From Chloroflexota bacterium (GTDB lineage Bacteria; Chloroflexota; Anaerolineae; UBA1429), in assembly GCA_019873625.1 (NCBI GenBank), contig JAIOAW010000010.1:1-64000 (forward strand): a DNA stretch of 64,000 nt, read 5' to 3'. The translations under genes were made by a program, and so were the position numbers. Below, piece by piece: positions 44,957 to 54,161 of this stretch. Positions within the stretch are counted from its first letter, which is position 1. Each line of letters begins with the position of its first letter. A model generated the notes under the pieces. The model was not told the DNA's origin. It did no database searches and was given only the letters and a program-made list of their open reading frames with translations.

Positions 44957-46401
44957 TCCAAAGCCCAAACGAGTTCGCGGAAGCGCTCGCCCCGCGCCTC
45001 GAAATCCGCAAAGGCGTCAAAACTCGTGCCGCCCGGCGAAAGGAGCACCACCTCGCCGGGCCGCGCCAACTCGGCCGAGAGGGCTACGGCCTCTTCAAGT
45101 GTCCGCACCGAGCGCAGCATCGTATCGGCGTGGGGCGCGCGGCCCTTGGCCTGGTGCAGGGCGCGTTCGATGATCGGCACAGCCTCGCCAAAAGCGATGA
45201 CCAGCCGCGCCCGTCGGAGCACCCAATCGGCCCATTCCTCCCAGGGGAGGTGCTTATCGCGCCCGCCGGCGAGGAGCACAAGCGGCTCTTCGTAGGCGCG
45301 CAGGGCGGCGATGGCACGCTCTGGCGAGGTGGCGATGGAATCGTTCACATAGGTTACCCCACGGTGCACACGCACCGTCTCCAACCGGTGCGGCACGCCG
45401 GTGAATTCCAAGGCCGCTTGCCGAATGGCCTCGCAGGCCACCCCGCAGGCCGCGGCCAGGCAGGCGGCGCAAAGGACGTTCGCCACGTTATGCATCCCGC
45501 GCAGTGGGAGGGCGCGCCGCGAACAGAGCACCTCTTCCCTGTCCCCCGCGCGCAGGATGAGGTCTTGGCCCCGTAAAAAGGCCCCTTCGCTCACCTCCCC
45601 TTCCAGGCTGAAGCGCAAGACGTGCCCCTTGGCTCGCAGGGCCATCTCCCGCGTGTAGGGGTTGTCGGCGTTCAGGATGGCCCAATCTCCGGCCTTCTGG
45701 TGAGCCAGAATCTGCCATTTGGCCGAGGCGTAATCTTCCATCGTGGGGTGCCGATCCAGATGGTTGGGCGTGATGTTCGTGATGGCGGCCACGGGCGGGC
45801 TGTAGCCCTCGATAGAAAGGACCCGCGAGGCCGCCGTGCGGCGCGCCTCCACCTCTGGCCCCTGATAGGCCGGCGTAAAGAGTTCGAGTTGAAAACTCGA
45901 GAGTTCCATCACAGCCACCTCGGGGGGTGGCTCCTCCAAAAGGCGCGCGGTCAGCGGGGAGCCGATATTCCCGCCCACCCAGACGTTGCGCCCGCCGGCG
46001 ATGAGCATACGGCCGGTTAGCGCGGTGGTGGTCGTCTTCCCGCTCGAGCCTGTGATGCCCACGATGAGCGAGGGCACCACCTGCGTAAAGAGCCTCGGCT
46101 CGCTGCTGATGGGCACCCCGCGTTGCCGCGCCTCTTGCACCACGGGCGCCGTGGGGGGCACCCCAGGGCTGATGAAGAGGATATCGCACTGGCTTACGTC
46201 GGGCGTGGGGTTGCCCAAATCGAGCGCGATGGGCAACCCTTGGATGAGCGCCAGGTGCTTGGCCAACTGCTCTGCGGGCTTATTATCATTGAGCGTGACT
46301 TGGGCGCCGGCCTGCGCCAAAAAGCGCGCTAGCGCCGTGCCCTCGCGGGCCGCGCCGATGATGAGCGCCCTCACGTGTTGCCAACCTTGAAAACCCGTCA
46401 T
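44953..46401 (-). CDS. murD: UDP-N-acetylmuramoyl-L-alanine--D-glutamate ligase MurD
   Basis: 482-residue Mur ligase that adds D-Glu to UDP-MurNAc-L-Ala. An N-terminal Rossmann-like domain (ALIIGAAREGTALARFLAQAG) precedes the ATPase with GITGSSGKTTTTAL (most MurD proteins have SNGKTTT), VMELSSFQLE, and ITNITPNHLDRHPTMEDYASAK. The C-terminal domain has YVNDSIATSPERAIAAL and VVLLSPGGTSFDAFADFEARGE. ATG 46401 overlaps the mraY stop by 4 bases; the frame is open 19 codons further upstream inside mraY. Confidence 0.96.
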   Translation of the reverse strand: MTGFQGWQHVRALIIGAAREGTALARFLAQAGAQVTLNDNKPAEQLAKHLALIQGLPIALDLGNPTPDVSQCDILFISPGVPPTAPVVQEARQRGVPISSEPRLFTQVVPSLIVGITGSSGKTTTTALTGRMLIAGGRNVWVGGNIGSPLTARLLEEPPPEVAVMELSSFQLELFTPAYQGPEVEARRTAASRVLSIEGYSPPVAAITNITPNHLDRHPTMEDYASAKWQILAHQKAGDWAILNADNPYTREMALRAKGHVLRFSLEGEVSEGAFLRGQDLILRAGDREEVLCSRRALPLRGMHNVANVLCAACLAAACGVACEAIRQAALEFTGVPHRLETVRVHRGVTYVNDSIATSPERAIAALRAYEEPLVLLAGGRDKHLPWEEWADWVLRRARLVIAFGEAVPIIERALHQAKGRAPHADTMLRSVRTLEEAVALSAELARPGEVVLLSPGGTSFDAFADFEARGERFRELVWALE

Positions 46402-47375
46402 CGCCACCACCACCCAATCATTACCCCAATGGCTGCGGCCAAGGCCGAGACGAGCCAAAACCGCGTGGTCACTTGGGTCTCGCTCCAGCCGCCCAGTTCA
46501 AAATGATGATGGAGCGGCGCCATGCGCAGGACCCTTCGCCCCTCGCCGTATCTGCGCCGCGTGTATTTGAAATAACTGACCTGGATAATATCCGAAAGCG
46601 CCTCCGCCACCAAGAGCGCCCCGATGACCGGCAGGAGCAAAATATGTCCCGAAAGGAGTGCCATCGCGGCCAAGCCGGCCCCCAGGGCCTCGGCGCCTAT
46701 ATCTCCCATAAAAATCCGCGCGGGGTGGATGTTGTACCACAGAAACGCGCACAAGGCCCCCGCCATCACGAACCCGAAAAGCCCCACGCGATCTTGGCCT
46801 GAAAGGAGCGCCAAAGCCCCCATAGCCAAATAGGCGATGGCCGAGACCCCGCCGGCCAGGCCGTCCACGCCATCGGCCAGATTCACGGCGTTGGAACTCG
46901 CCACGAGGAGAAAGGTCCCCAGGGGAATGGCCCATAGGCCGAGGTCCACCTCGCCGCCCCACCAGCGCAGGGTGATGTGAGTGCCGTTGCCCAGATAGAG
47001 GATCACGGCCACCCCAAAGGCCACCGCCCACTGCATAGGGAATTTATCTCCAAACCGCCAGCCGACGCCGGTCGCATCCTTCAAGCCGCGCAGATCGTCT
47101 ATGGCGCCCAGAAGGGCAAAAAGGATCACGGCGGCGAGCGCCCAAAGGGGCCGGTAGATGCCCATCGCCGCGAGGATGAGCGTTATGACGGTCGCCACGC
47201 CCACGAAGTAGATTCCACCCATCGTGGCGGTGCCCACCTTGGCCTGGTGCGCTGCGGGGCCATCGCTCCGAATCCTTTTGCCGATGCCGTATCGCAAAAG
47301 GGTGCGGATGACCCACCCGCCCCAAGGCACGGCGGCGACGAAAGTCAGTGCGAAAAGGAGCAGGGCCTCGATCAT
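46398..47375 (-). CDS. mraY: Phospho-N-acetylmuramoyl-pentapeptide transferase MraY
   Basis: 325-residue integral membrane enzyme with about ten helices. It transfers phospho-MurNAc-pentapeptide to undecaprenyl phosphate, giving lipid I. Signature residues: HQAKVGTATMGGIYF, ALLGAIDDLRGLKD, SSNAVNLADGVDGLAGG (magnesium-binding aspartates), FMGDIGAEALGAGL and the triple-histidine motif MAPLHHHFELGGWSE. ATG 47375 overlaps the murF stop by 4 bases; upstream in-frame codons lie inside murF. Confidence 0.96.
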   Translation of the reverse strand: MIEALLLFALTFVAAVPWGGWVIRTLLRYGIGKRIRSDGPAAHQAKVGTATMGGIYFVGVATVITLILAAMGIYRPLWALAAVILFALLGAIDDLRGLKDATGVGWRFGDKFPMQWAVAFGVAVILYLGNGTHITLRWWGGEVDLGLWAIPLGTFLLVASSNAVNLADGVDGLAGGVSAIAYLAMGALALLSGQDRVGLFGFVMAGALCAFLWYNIHPARIFMGDIGAEALGAGLAAMALLSGHILLLPVIGALLVAEALSDIIQVSYFKYTRRRYGEGRRVLRMAPLHHHFELGGWSETQVTTRFWLVSALAAAIGVMIGWWWR

Positions 47376-48823
47376 CCGCTCCCCTCCAGGCCATAGACAA
47401 TTTCTTCCATCGCCATCCCCCGCGACCCCTTGATGAGTACGACGTCTCCCTCCCGGAGGAAGGTTTTCAGCCAATCGAGCGCCTCTTGGTTCGTCTCCAC
47501 CATCGTGATATCCTGCGGCGGCAGGCCCGCCTCGCGGGCGCTCTCGGCGATCCAGCGGGCGCGGTGGCCCACGGTGAGGAGGTGTTCCACCCGCGAGGCG
47601 CAGAGGGCGCCCACCTCGCGGTGCGCCTCCCGCTCATAATCGCCCAGTTCCAGCATATCCCCCAGCACGGCGATGCGGCGCCCGGCCAGAGAGGCCAACA
47701 GGTCCAGCGCGGCCTGGCAAGAGGCAGGGCTGGCGTTGTACGTATCATCCAAGAGGAGCGCGCCGCTCGATAAGCGTTTGGGCACGAGGCGCGGGCCGCC
47801 GCCCATCGCCTCAAGCCCACGGGTGATCTCTTCCCAAGTCAATCCCTCGGCCAGGCCCACGGCCACGGCGGCAAGGGCCGGCATCACGGCATGGCGCCCC
47901 AAAAGGGGCGTGCGCAAGGCGGCCTCTTGCGGCGCCTGTGGGAAGCGTTCCGTCTGAACCGCGAGTTCGAAGACGATGCCCCCCAGCCCCAAGGTTTGCA
48001 CATCCAGGGCGCAGAGGTCGTTCTCTGGCCCAAGGCCGAAGGTTACCACGGGTGCCGCGCTGAGGGCGGCCATAGCGCGCACGCGCGGATCATCTCCATT
48101 CAAGATGGCCAAGCCCTCCGGCGGTAGGGCCTGCACGAGTTCCGCCTTGGCCTGGGCGATGCGCTCGATGCTTCCCAGCCGCTCCAGGTGGGTTGGCCCC
48201 ACGTTCATTACCACGCCCAGGGCGGGCTGGGCCAAGTCGCACAGGAGGGCGATCTCGCCCAAGGCATACATCGCCATCTCGAGCACAGCCCGTTCGTAGC
48301 GCGGCGTGAGCGTGAGGAGGGTTAGGGGCAGGCCGATCTCGTTATTCGCATTGCCCTCGTTTTTGAGCGTAACAAAACGCTGGGCCAGCACGGCGGCGAT
48401 GGCCTCTTTGGCCGTCGTCTTGCCGACGCTGCCCGTAACGCCTATCACCCGCAGGTGTGGGTGGTCTCGCCGATAGGCCTTGGCCAAACGCTGGAGCGCC
48501 GCGAGCGTATTTTCGACGCGGATGGCGATGGGCGCCTCCACGCGTTCAGGCAGATGGGCGGCCGCCAGGTCCAACGTGGGCACGCCGGGCACCTCCCGCT
48601 GGATGAGCGCGGCCTTGGCGCCCGCTGCAAAGGCCTGGGCCACGTACAAGTGGCCATCGGTGCGCTCCCCTGGTAGGGCCACGAAAAGGCTCCCCTCGCG
48701 CGCCTGGCGCGAGTCAATACACACCTGCTCGAGGCGCACGGCCTCGGCCCCCTCGATGGCGCGCGGGGCGCCCAGTTGTCTCAAAGCATAGGCTAAGGTA
48801 AACACGTCTTTCCCCAAGGTCAT
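47372..48823 (-). CDS. murF: UDP-N-acetylmuramoyl-tripeptide--D-alanyl-D-alanine ligase MurF
   Basis: 483-residue Mur ligase that adds D-Ala-D-Ala to the UDP-MurNAc-tripeptide. The N-terminal substrate domain contains CIDSRQAREGSLFVALPGERTDGH; the ATPase has GVTGSVGKTTAKEAIAAVL and NANNEIGLPLTLL, VMNVGPTHLERLGS; the C-terminal domain has LLLDDTYNASPASCQAAL, typical for MurF. ATG 48823 is 8 bases after the ftsI stop; the frame stays open further back through ftsI as unrelated sequence. The expected murE gene, usually between ftsI and murF, is missing. Confidence 0.96.
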   Translation of the reverse strand: MTLGKDVFTLAYALRQLGAPRAIEGAEAVRLEQVCIDSRQAREGSLFVALPGERTDGHLYVAQAFAAGAKAALIQREVPGVPTLDLAAAHLPERVEAPIAIRVENTLAALQRLAKAYRRDHPHLRVIGVTGSVGKTTAKEAIAAVLAQRFVTLKNEGNANNEIGLPLTLLTLTPRYERAVLEMAMYALGEIALLCDLAQPALGVVMNVGPTHLERLGSIERIAQAKAELVQALPPEGLAILNGDDPRVRAMAALSAAPVVTFGLGPENDLCALDVQTLGLGGIVFELAVQTERFPQAPQEAALRTPLLGRHAVMPALAAVAVGLAEGLTWEEITRGLEAMGGGPRLVPKRLSSGALLLDDTYNASPASCQAALDLLASLAGRRIAVLGDMLELGDYEREAHREVGALCASRVEHLLTVGHRARWIAESAREAGLPPQDITMVETNQEALDWLKTFLREGDVVLIKGSRGMAMEEIVYGLEGSG

Positions 48824-48831
48824 CTCGCGCC

Positions 48832-50577
48832 CTAGGGCGCGGGTGGAATGCCAAAATAGTTCATCAGGAACGCAAAGAGACGACTGAACTCGGGGGCGGC
48901 CGCCTGCACGCCCCCTTCGCCTTCGCGCGGCTTGTCGAACTTGACGAGCACCACAAAGCGCGCCTCTGGGAGCGGGCCATATCCCACGAATGAGGCGATG
49001 ACGTCCTTGCCCTCGTATCCCTCCGGCGTGGGGATGTTCGCCGTGCCCGATTTGCCGGCGATGCGGTAGCCCGGCACCAGGGCGGGGCGCATCCCCAGTT
49101 TGACGGCCTCTTCGAGGAGGTGGGCCATCTGCGTCGCCGTCTCCGGCGAGACGACCTGGCGCAGGGGCGTGGGGCTTGTTCGCATGGCGCCTTGAGGGGT
49201 GCGCATCTCGGAGACGATGTATGGCTTCATCATCAGGCCACGATTGGCCAGCGCGCCGTAGGCCACCGCCACCTGCAAAGGCGTTACGGCGATGCCCTGG
49301 CCGAAGGCATTGCGCCCCAAGTCTGACATATGCCAATAGGGGTCGCCCGGTACGCGCATCAGGCCCCGTTCCTCCCCGATGAGGTCCACTTGGGTGTGCT
49401 CCCCGAACCCGAAGCGTTTGAACGTCTCGTAAAAGCGCGTCGGCCCCAGAAGGGAGGCCACATGGGCTGCGCCGACGTTGAGCGAATAGGCCAGAAGTTG
49501 CGTCATCGTGGTAAGGCCATAGGCCTTGCCGTTCTCATTCTTGATCTCTTCCTCGCCGACGGTGATAGAACCCCGATCGTCGTACGTGTCCGTGGCGCGG
49601 ATGACCTGCGCCTCCAATGCCGCGGCTAGGGTCATCGCTTTGAGCACCGACCCCGGCTCATACACGGTTCCAATGCAGGGGTTGCGGTGCTCTTCGATGG
49701 AAGAGACGGACCAATATTCCGCCGGATCGTAGGTGGGGAAGTTGGCCATGGCCAAAATGGCCCCCGTGCGCGCATCCAGCACGATGATGTTGCCAGCAGC
49801 CGCCTTGTTCACCAAGATTCCCTCTTGCAGGATGCGCTCGGCCTCATACTGGATGTTGCGATCCAGCGTTAGGACCAGGTCCGCACCGGGCTGAGGCGGG
49901 CGGTACCCGCCGAGCACGGCCATCACGGGCTGGCCCCAAGGCCCTCGGATACCCTGCCATTCTCCATCTTGCCCGCGCAGTTCCCGGTCATAATAGCCCT
50001 CAAGGCCGTACTGGCCATCCCCGTCGAGATCCACAAACCCCAAGACGTGCGCCGCCAAGGTCTCATCGGGGTAGACGCGCCAATAGCCGTATTCGATCTG
50101 CACGCCCTTTTGGCGGAGCGGCTCCAGTTCTTGGCACACCTCGGGCGGCACGGTAACGGCCAAGATTTTGCGTTGTTCGCGCGGAGGGGCCGACGCGACG
50201 CGCTCCACGCTCTCCACGGGCTGGCGGAGCACCTCGGCCACGCGGGCGATCTTTTGCGCGCGCCCCCACTCGATACGGCCATCCTTATCCATCTTGTCAA
50301 TCCGATCCAAGAGTTCGGGCACGAGAAAGATACGGCACCCATAGGTGGAAACGGCGAGATAGTTCCCCGTCGCATCCAGAATGGCCCCCCGAACGGCCGG
50401 GATGCGCTCTGGGATGTTGCTGGCCTCGGCCCCATAGCGGACGTATTCGGGGTGCGGAAAGAGTTGCCAGCCAGCCAGCCGCAGGATGAGATAAATTGCC
50501 ATCGTGCCCATCACGCCCATAAGGAGCACGATGCGCCCATATTGCAGGGCTTCTTGATTGCCGTTCGTCTCGGCCAT
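48832..50577 (-). CDS. ftsI: Penicillin-binding protein 2B/FtsI (septal transpeptidase)
   Basis: 581-residue class B penicillin-binding protein that cross-links septal peptidoglycan with FtsW. One N-terminal transmembrane helix (IVLLMGVMGTMAIYLILRLAG), a pedestal/dimerisation domain (RIPAVRGAILDATGNYLAVS), then a transpeptidase domain. Its active site shows SxxK as EPGSVLK with Ser310, the SLN triad in LLAYSLNVGAAH, and KSGTA in RIAGKSGTANI. No PASTA domains follow. ATG 50577 has GGGAAGAAAGG upstream; the frame starts 9 codons earlier without a site. Confidence 0.95.
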   Translation of the reverse strand: MAETNGNQEALQYGRIVLLMGVMGTMAIYLILRLAGWQLFPHPEYVRYGAEASNIPERIPAVRGAILDATGNYLAVSTYGCRIFLVPELLDRIDKMDKDGRIEWGRAQKIARVAEVLRQPVESVERVASAPPREQRKILAVTVPPEVCQELEPLRQKGVQIEYGYWRVYPDETLAAHVLGFVDLDGDGQYGLEGYYDRELRGQDGEWQGIRGPWGQPVMAVLGGYRPPQPGADLVLTLDRNIQYEAERILQEGILVNKAAAGNIIVLDARTGAILAMANFPTYDPAEYWSVSSIEEHRNPCIGTVYEPGSVLKAMTLAAALEAQVIRATDTYDDRGSITVGEEEIKNENGKAYGLTTMTQLLAYSLNVGAAHVASLLGPTRFYETFKRFGFGEHTQVDLIGEERGLMRVPGDPYWHMSDLGRNAFGQGIAVTPLQVAVAYGALANRGLMMKPYIVSEMRTPQGAMRTSPTPLRQVVSPETATQMAHLLEEAVKLGMRPALVPGYRIAGKSGTANIPTPEGYEGKDVIASFVGYGPLPEARFVVLVKFDKPREGEGGVQAAAPEFSRLFAFLMNYFGIPPAP

Positions 50578-50616
50578 AGCCTTTCTTCCCGCCCGATCTC
50601 CCATAGGGTCTGGCCG

Positions 50617-51162
50617 TTACCGGCCCCAGAGCGAACCCAACCATCGAGACACCCTTTCGGGCCACGTACCCGCCGGCTTTTGGGGCGCCACGGTGGGCGG
50701 CGCCTCGCTCACGGCAGGGAGCGCTGGGGCGCTCGCCTGCGGCGCCAAGTCCAGATACAGCCTCTGCGTGCGGTCGCCCGCCTCGGGCAAGCGATATTGG
50801 ATGTGCTCGCCCTCCCGCAAGATGCGCTGCAAAGCGCCCAAGCGGGCGATCTCCGCCTGGAGGCTCACGATTTCGTGCGTCAGGTTCTCCTTTTCCTGCT
50901 CTAGGAGGAGGATTTCATGGGCTTGCGCGATGACCCGCGAGGCCTGCTCCAGATAGAGCCAGCCCGCCAGCGCCACGAGGATGCTTGCCACCAGGCCAAA
51001 GAGCACGGGCCTTACCTCCACGCGAAGCCCCACGAACTTTTTTCCGCGCACGCCGCCGCGGAGAATCAGCAGAGAATCATCGCGCTCATCGAGCGCGCCT
51101 TTGCGGGTGCGCCCTGCATCCTGTGAGGGCCGGTTTTCCTGAATAGAAGGCAGGGTGGGCAT
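50617..51162 (-). CDS. ftsL: FtsL-like divisome protein
   Basis: 181-residue bitopic protein between rsmH and ftsI, the usual ftsL position. A basic cytoplasmic N-terminus of about 50 residues precedes one membrane helix (VLFGLVASILVALAGWLYL). A leucine/glutamate heptad coiled coil follows (AQAHEILLLEQEKENLTHEIVSLQAEIARLGAL), with a Pro/Ala-rich external tail. FtsL sequences are poorly conserved, so the call rests on layout and position. It would pair with a DivIC/FtsB partner, not found in the window. Confidence 0.78.
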   Translation of the reverse strand: MPTLPSIQENRPSQDAGRTRKGALDERDDSLLILRGGVRGKKFVGLRVEVRPVLFGLVASILVALAGWLYLEQASRVIAQAHEILLLEQEKENLTHEIVSLQAEIARLGALQRILREGEHIQYRLPEAGDRTQRLYLDLAPQASAPALPAVSEAPPTVAPQKPAGTWPERVSRWLGSLWGR

Positions 51163-51180
51163 TTTTCACCTGCGATTGGG

Positions 51181-52151
<971 letters not shown>

Positions 52152-52155
<4 letters not shown>

Positions 52156-52589
52156 AGGTGGTATCCCATCTTGTTCAATTCGTCGAGGATGAGCGCCATA
52201 TTCTCGCGATCTCGCTGGGATTGTTCGGCCCATCGTTCGGGTGACCAAATCTCGATGTACGCGTTGGCGCCCACGATGATGGCCTGCTCGCGGATATCCG
52301 CATACTCGCGCAAAGGCGTGGGGATGAGGATGCGCCCCATCTGATCGGGGGTCACCTCGAAGGCTCGCGAAAAGAACTGCCGGTTGAAGGCACGCGCCGC
52401 CGCGCTCGTTGTGGGCATCGCCGCGGCCTTGCGCGAAATCTCCTCCCACAAGGGGCGCGGGAAGACCGCCAGGCAGGGATCATGACCGCGCGTCAGCACC
52501 AGGCCTTGCGCCAACTCCTCGCGCATCCGCGCGGGGATGGTAAGCCGCCCCTTGGCATCCAGCGTGTGTGTATATTCCCCCAAAAACAC
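52152..52589 (-). CDS. mraZ: Transcriptional regulator MraZ
   Basis: 145-residue AbrB-fold DNA-binding protein with two MraZ repeats: FLGEYTHTLDAKGRLTIPARM at the N-terminus and a second around FEVTPDQMGRILIPTPLREY. It forms ring-shaped oligomers and controls the dcw promoter by binding GTGGG repeats. GTG 52589 gives the canonical opening MFLGEY, with AAAGGCGG upstream. It is the first gene of the division cluster; a strong promoter and a palindrome containing GTGGGA lie just before it. Confidence 0.96.
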
Positions 52590-52619
52590 CAGTAAGCCGC
52601 CTTTGCCCTACCCCAGCAG

Positions 52620-52653
52620 GGGAGTGGGACGTATACCATTTCGTCCCACTCCC
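52620..52653. promoter_or_regulatory. 12-bp palindrome with GTGGGA half-sites, candidate MraZ operator
   Basis: GGGAGTGGGACG (52620-52631) and CGTCCCACTCCC (52642-52653) form a perfect inverted repeat with a 10-base centre, between the mraZ promoter and its start codon. Each half contains GTGGGA, the type of box MraZ binds, although known MraZ sites are direct repeats. It could equally fold as an RNA hairpin in the leader. Confidence 0.55.
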
Positions 52654-52670
52654 TGACATTCAATGCCACC

Positions 52671-52698
52671 ATTATATCCCGCCCCTGGCGATGTGCAA
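52671..52698 (-). promoter_or_regulatory. Main promoter of the dcw cluster
   Basis: Minus strand: TTGCAC (52693-52698), 16-bp spacer, TATAAT (52671-52676), about 80 bases before mraZ. Almost all genes down to the rlmD-type gene are overlapping or within about 40 bases, so this may drive a transcript of up to 19 kb. Confidence 0.75.
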
Positions 52699-52756
52699 GC
52701 CGTTTTGCCACTTGAGAGGGGATTTTTTATGAATTTTTACGCAGGCGCTTGGGGCA

Positions 52757-53989
52757 TCAAGGGGTCGCTCGGCGGCCGCAGCAATGTTTGTACTTTTTGC
52801 CGGAGCCGCATGGGCAGGGGTCATTGCGCCCCACGGGGCGGCGAGGGTCTGGGGGATATTCCTCGGGCGGGGTGCCCATACGTTCCAAAAGGCGATCCCT
52901 CAGGGCGAGGAACTTTTCGTGGCTATGGGCAAAGAACTGTTGGTAGGCGCGGCAGAGGTAGTGGCGGTTGCCGCTCCACGGCCCTACGAAGCGCGGGCAG
53001 CCCTGGTGGCAGAGGGCTAGCCAAGCACACGCGGCACATTCGGGCCGCGGCTTGGCCTTGGCCTCGGCAAAACGCCGCAAGGTGGCGCTTTCAAAGGCCT
53101 CCTCAAGGGGCAAGGTAGAGAGGTTCCCGAGCCGCAAATCTTCTTGGACGAAAAAGTCGCACGGGTACAGATCGCCATTATACTCGACGACGAGGTATCC
53201 CCCGCATTGCTCCTGGTAGCAACACATAGGCGCCTCTTGCCCGAGGTAAACGGCGAGGATTGCATCGAAATCTCGAATGGAGACCTCCGGCTCGCCGCCG
53301 TTGTACCAGCGGTCGAACACCTCGCACAGAAAATCGCCAAACTGCTCGGGGCGCACCGAAAAGGCCGTGGGGCGGCCGGTGGTGGGATCTCTTTCCACAC
53401 AGGGGATGAACTGTAAAAAGCGAAATCCCTCTCCCACCAAATAATCATAGATTTCGGCGCCGTGGCTGCCCGTTACATCGTTCACCACGCTCAAGATGTT
53501 GTATTCCACGTGGTAGGCATCGAGCAGGCGGAGCGCCTCGCGCACGCGCGCATGGGTGGGCGCACCGTGCACATATTGGCGATAGTGGTCGTGAAGCGGG
53601 GCCGGCCCGTCGAGGCTCACACCCAACAGAAAATTGTACTGGCGCAAGAAGCGCGCCCAATCCGCATCCAGAAGAAGGCCATTCGTCTGCAAGCCGTTGC
53701 TCACCGATTGGCCGGCTGTGCCGTACTTTTTTTGGAGCGCCACAACCTGCTCGAAAAACTCTAACCCGCAGAGGGTCGGTTCGCCCCCCTGCCACCCGAA
53801 CACCGCCTGCTCACGGTCGAGGGCCATCCCTTGCTGGATGAGCACTTCCAGCGTTTGCCGCGTCATACGGCGCTGATGCCCCGCGCGGTAGGGGTCTGAC
53901 GGGCGGTCGTGGTAAAAGCAGTAGGTGCAATGAAGGTTGCAATCGCCCGAAGCGGGCTTGATGAGCAAACTGCGCGGCAAAGTGGGCAT
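52757..53989 (-). CDS. Anaerobic sulfatase-maturating-type radical SAM/SPASM enzyme with SEC-C tail
   Basis: 410-residue radical SAM protein. The cluster motif is CNLHCTYC (residues 17-24) after LIKPASGDC, then GWQGGEPTL and SNGLQTNGLLL, as in anaerobic sulfatase maturases that oxidise a Cys or Ser of sulfatases to formylglycine. The SPASM region carries the further cysteines (CCYQEQCGG, YPCDFF, CAACAWLALCHQGCPR). The C-terminus ends in NDPCPCGSGKKYKHCCG, a SEC-C zinc motif like that of SecA. No sulfatase gene is in the window. Its own promoter lies upstream and mraZ begins about 170 bases downstream. Confidence 0.88.
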   Translation of the reverse strand: MPTLPRSLLIKPASGDCNLHCTYCFYHDRPSDPYRAGHQRRMTRQTLEVLIQQGMALDREQAVFGWQGGEPTLCGLEFFEQVVALQKKYGTAGQSVSNGLQTNGLLLDADWARFLRQYNFLLGVSLDGPAPLHDHYRQYVHGAPTHARVREALRLLDAYHVEYNILSVVNDVTGSHGAEIYDYLVGEGFRFLQFIPCVERDPTTGRPTAFSVRPEQFGDFLCEVFDRWYNGGEPEVSIRDFDAILAVYLGQEAPMCCYQEQCGGYLVVEYNGDLYPCDFFVQEDLRLGNLSTLPLEEAFESATLRRFAEAKAKPRPECAACAWLALCHQGCPRFVGPWSGNRHYLCRAYQQFFAHSHEKFLALRDRLLERMGTPPEEYPPDPRRPVGRNDPCPCGSGKKYKHCCGRRATP

Positions 53990-54022
53990 CGAGGCAGCAT
54001 CCCCTTATGTCAGGTAAGGGCT

Positions 54023-54051
54023 ATCATAGCGGGGGGAAGGGGGATTGTCAA
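54023..54051 (-). promoter_or_regulatory. Promoter for the SPASM enzyme gene
   Basis: Minus strand: TTGACA (54046-54051), 17-bp spacer, TATGAT (54023-54028). Confidence 0.75.
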
Positions 54052-54065
54052 AACACCTTGGAGGG

Positions 54066-54110
54066 CGAGGCCCTGCCTCGTCTACACAGGCCGGGAGACC
54101 CGCGTGTCTC
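54066..54110. repeat. Pair of small palindromes beside the sigA terminator
   Basis: CGAGGC-CCT-GCCTCG (54066-54080) followed by GAGAC / GTCTC (54095-54110). The first arm resembles the second hairpin at 14472-14487. Possible REP-like element. Confidence 0.35.
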
Positions 54111-54125
54111 GATCAAAACAAAAAA

Positions 54126-54152
54126 CTCCCGCAGGTTTTGGGCCTGCGGGAG
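54126..54152 (-). terminator. Intrinsic terminator of the sigma factor gene
   Basis: 10-bp perfect stem CTCCCGCAGG / CCTGCGGGAG with a 7-base loop; on the minus strand it is followed by a T-run (plus-strand A-rich 54115-54125). Confidence 0.9.
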
Positions 54153-54161
54153 GGGAAAGGC

